The notes under the pieces: model-generated
What the model was told of the DNA's origin: nothing
What the model saw: the letters and a program-made list of their open reading frames with translations, nothing else
Database searches by the model: none
Shown: positions 5,853 through 6,458 of the stretch, one piece after another
Layout: the number at the start of each line of letters is the position of its first letter
Numbering within the stretch: position 1 is the first letter of the stretch
Source: Achromobacter sp.
GTDB lineage: Bacteria > Pseudomonadota > Gammaproteobacteria > Burkholderiales > Burkholderiaceae_B
Length of the DNA: 6,458 bases
Direction of reading: 5' to 3'
Assembly: GCA_003454835.1 (NCBI GenBank)
Contig: DMTA01000374.1
Span: 1-6,458, forward strand
Program-made: the position numbers and the translations under genes

Positions 5853-6458
5853 TTAGTTGGCCTTGAGGTTGGCGTTCTTCACGACCGCGCCCCACTTGTC
5901 GATCTCGCTGGCGATCTTCTTGGCAAAGGTCTCCGGCGTGTTGGGCTGTTGCGGCGCGAAGAAGCCGCCCTGCTTATAGGAGGTTTGCAGCGCGGGACTG
6001 GCCAACGCCTTGTTCAACGCCTGATTCAGGCGATCGATGACGGGCCGGGGCGTGCCGGCCGGCGCCACCAGTCCGAACCACGACTCCACGTCGAAGTCAG
6101 GCAGGCCGGATTCCGCCAAGGTGGGCACGTCCGGGGTGGTGGGCAGGCGCTGGGGTGAGGTGACGCCGATGGCACGGAGCTTGTTTGCCTGCACGTGGGG
6201 CAGGGACGAGGGCAGGTTGTCGAACATGGAATCCACCTGGCCGCCCAGCAGGTCCGCCACCGCGGGGCCGCTGCCGCGATACGGCACGTGCAGGATGTCG
6301 GTGCCGGTCTTCATCTTGAAGAGCTCGCAGGACAGGTGAATGGACGACCCGCTGCCGGACGATGCGCACGTCAGCTTGCCGGGATGCTGCTTGGCATAGG
6401 CGATGTATTCCTGAACCGTCTTGATCGGCAGCTTGGGATTGACCACCAGGATGTTCGG
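5853..6458 (-). CDS. Bug-family periplasmic substrate-binding protein, C-terminal 201 residues (5' end outside window)
   Basis: This is a second tripartite tricarboxylate-type solute-binding protein, first gene of the visible leftward operon. The frame is open to the right edge, beginning PNILVVNPKLPIKTVQEYI, which is interior Bug sequence. The signal peptide and about the first third of the protein are therefore missing. Hallmarks, numbered in the fragment, are KQHPGKLTCASSGSGSS (23-39), HVPYRGSGPAVADLLGG (57-73), NKLRAIGVTSPQRLP (92-106), TPDVPTLAESGLPDFDV (108-124) and FGLVAPAGTPRPVIDRLN (128-145). It differs widely from the binding protein at 1626-2618, so it is a diverged paralogue, not a recent copy. 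Its stop is 17 nt before the ligase start, which suggests it delivers the acid the ligase activates. The GTG at 6446 is an internal Val codon, not a start. Confidence 0.95.
   Translation of the reverse strand, partial: PNILVVNPKLPIKTVQEYIAYAKQHPGKLTCASSGSGSSIHLSCELFKMKTGTDILHVPYRGSGPAVADLLGGQVDSMFDNLPSSLPHVQANKLRAIGVTSPQRLPTTPDVPTLAESGLPDFDVESWFGLVAPAGTPRPVIDRLNQALNKALASPALQTSYKQGGFFAPQQPNTPETFAKKIASEIDKWGAVVKNANLKAN

Larger units (their letters stand above)
3545..6458 (-). other. Four-gene leftward operon: binding protein, CoA ligase, lyase, SDR
   Basis: All four genes read the same way with a 17-nt gap, then an ATGA overlap (4333-4330), then a GTGA overlap (3548-3545); the SDR gene continues to 2691. 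Such packing indicates one transcript with coupled translation. The gene order fits uptake, CoA activation, C-C cleavage and redox. The promoter and any regulator lie beyond the right edge. Confidence 0.85.

Overview
The window looks like chromosomal accessory-metabolism DNA from a GC-rich betaproteobacterium, most likely of the Alcaligenaceae (Achromobacter/Bordetella type). This rests on three things: visibly high GC in third codon positions, two Bug-type (tripartite tricarboxylate family) periplasmic binding proteins in about 6.5 kb, and LysR-linked catabolic modules. I ran no database search, so the taxonomic call is inference.

Left module (1-2618). A LysR-family regulator, cut by the left edge, is read leftward from 333. 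It diverges from an enolase-superfamily (mandelate racemase / muconate lactonizing type) enzyme at 440-1537. That gene is followed by a Bug-type binding protein with a twin-arginine-like signal at 1626-2618. The 106-bp divergent gap is AT-rich and holds three CATATG half-sites arranged as two inverted repeats, one lying over the regulator's own start codon. The simplest reading is that the LysR protein controls itself and an uptake-plus-isomerase/dehydratase unit for a hydroxy- or sugar-type acid.

Convergent junction (2619-2708). Four 21-bp tandem units lie here. The last unit is the 3' end of the neighbouring short-chain dehydrogenase gene, and every unit carries the same terminal codons with an in-frame stop.

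Right module (2691-6458, all leftward). The order of transcription is a second Bug-type binding protein (5' end off the right edge), an AMP-forming acyl-CoA ligase, a citryl-CoA lyase-type protein and an SDR oxidoreductase. The genes are very tightly packed: a 17-nt gap, then an ATGA overlap, then a GTGA overlap, so they form one translationally coupled operon. The order suggests import of a carboxylic acid, activation to its CoA thioester, C-C cleavage by the citrate synthase-like lyase, and an NAD(P)-dependent redox step. Substrates cannot be read from the sequence.

The promoter of the right operon lies outside the window. No rRNA, tRNA, CRISPR array, insertion sequence or strong intrinsic terminator was seen. 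No stretch over 300 bases lacks a gene.
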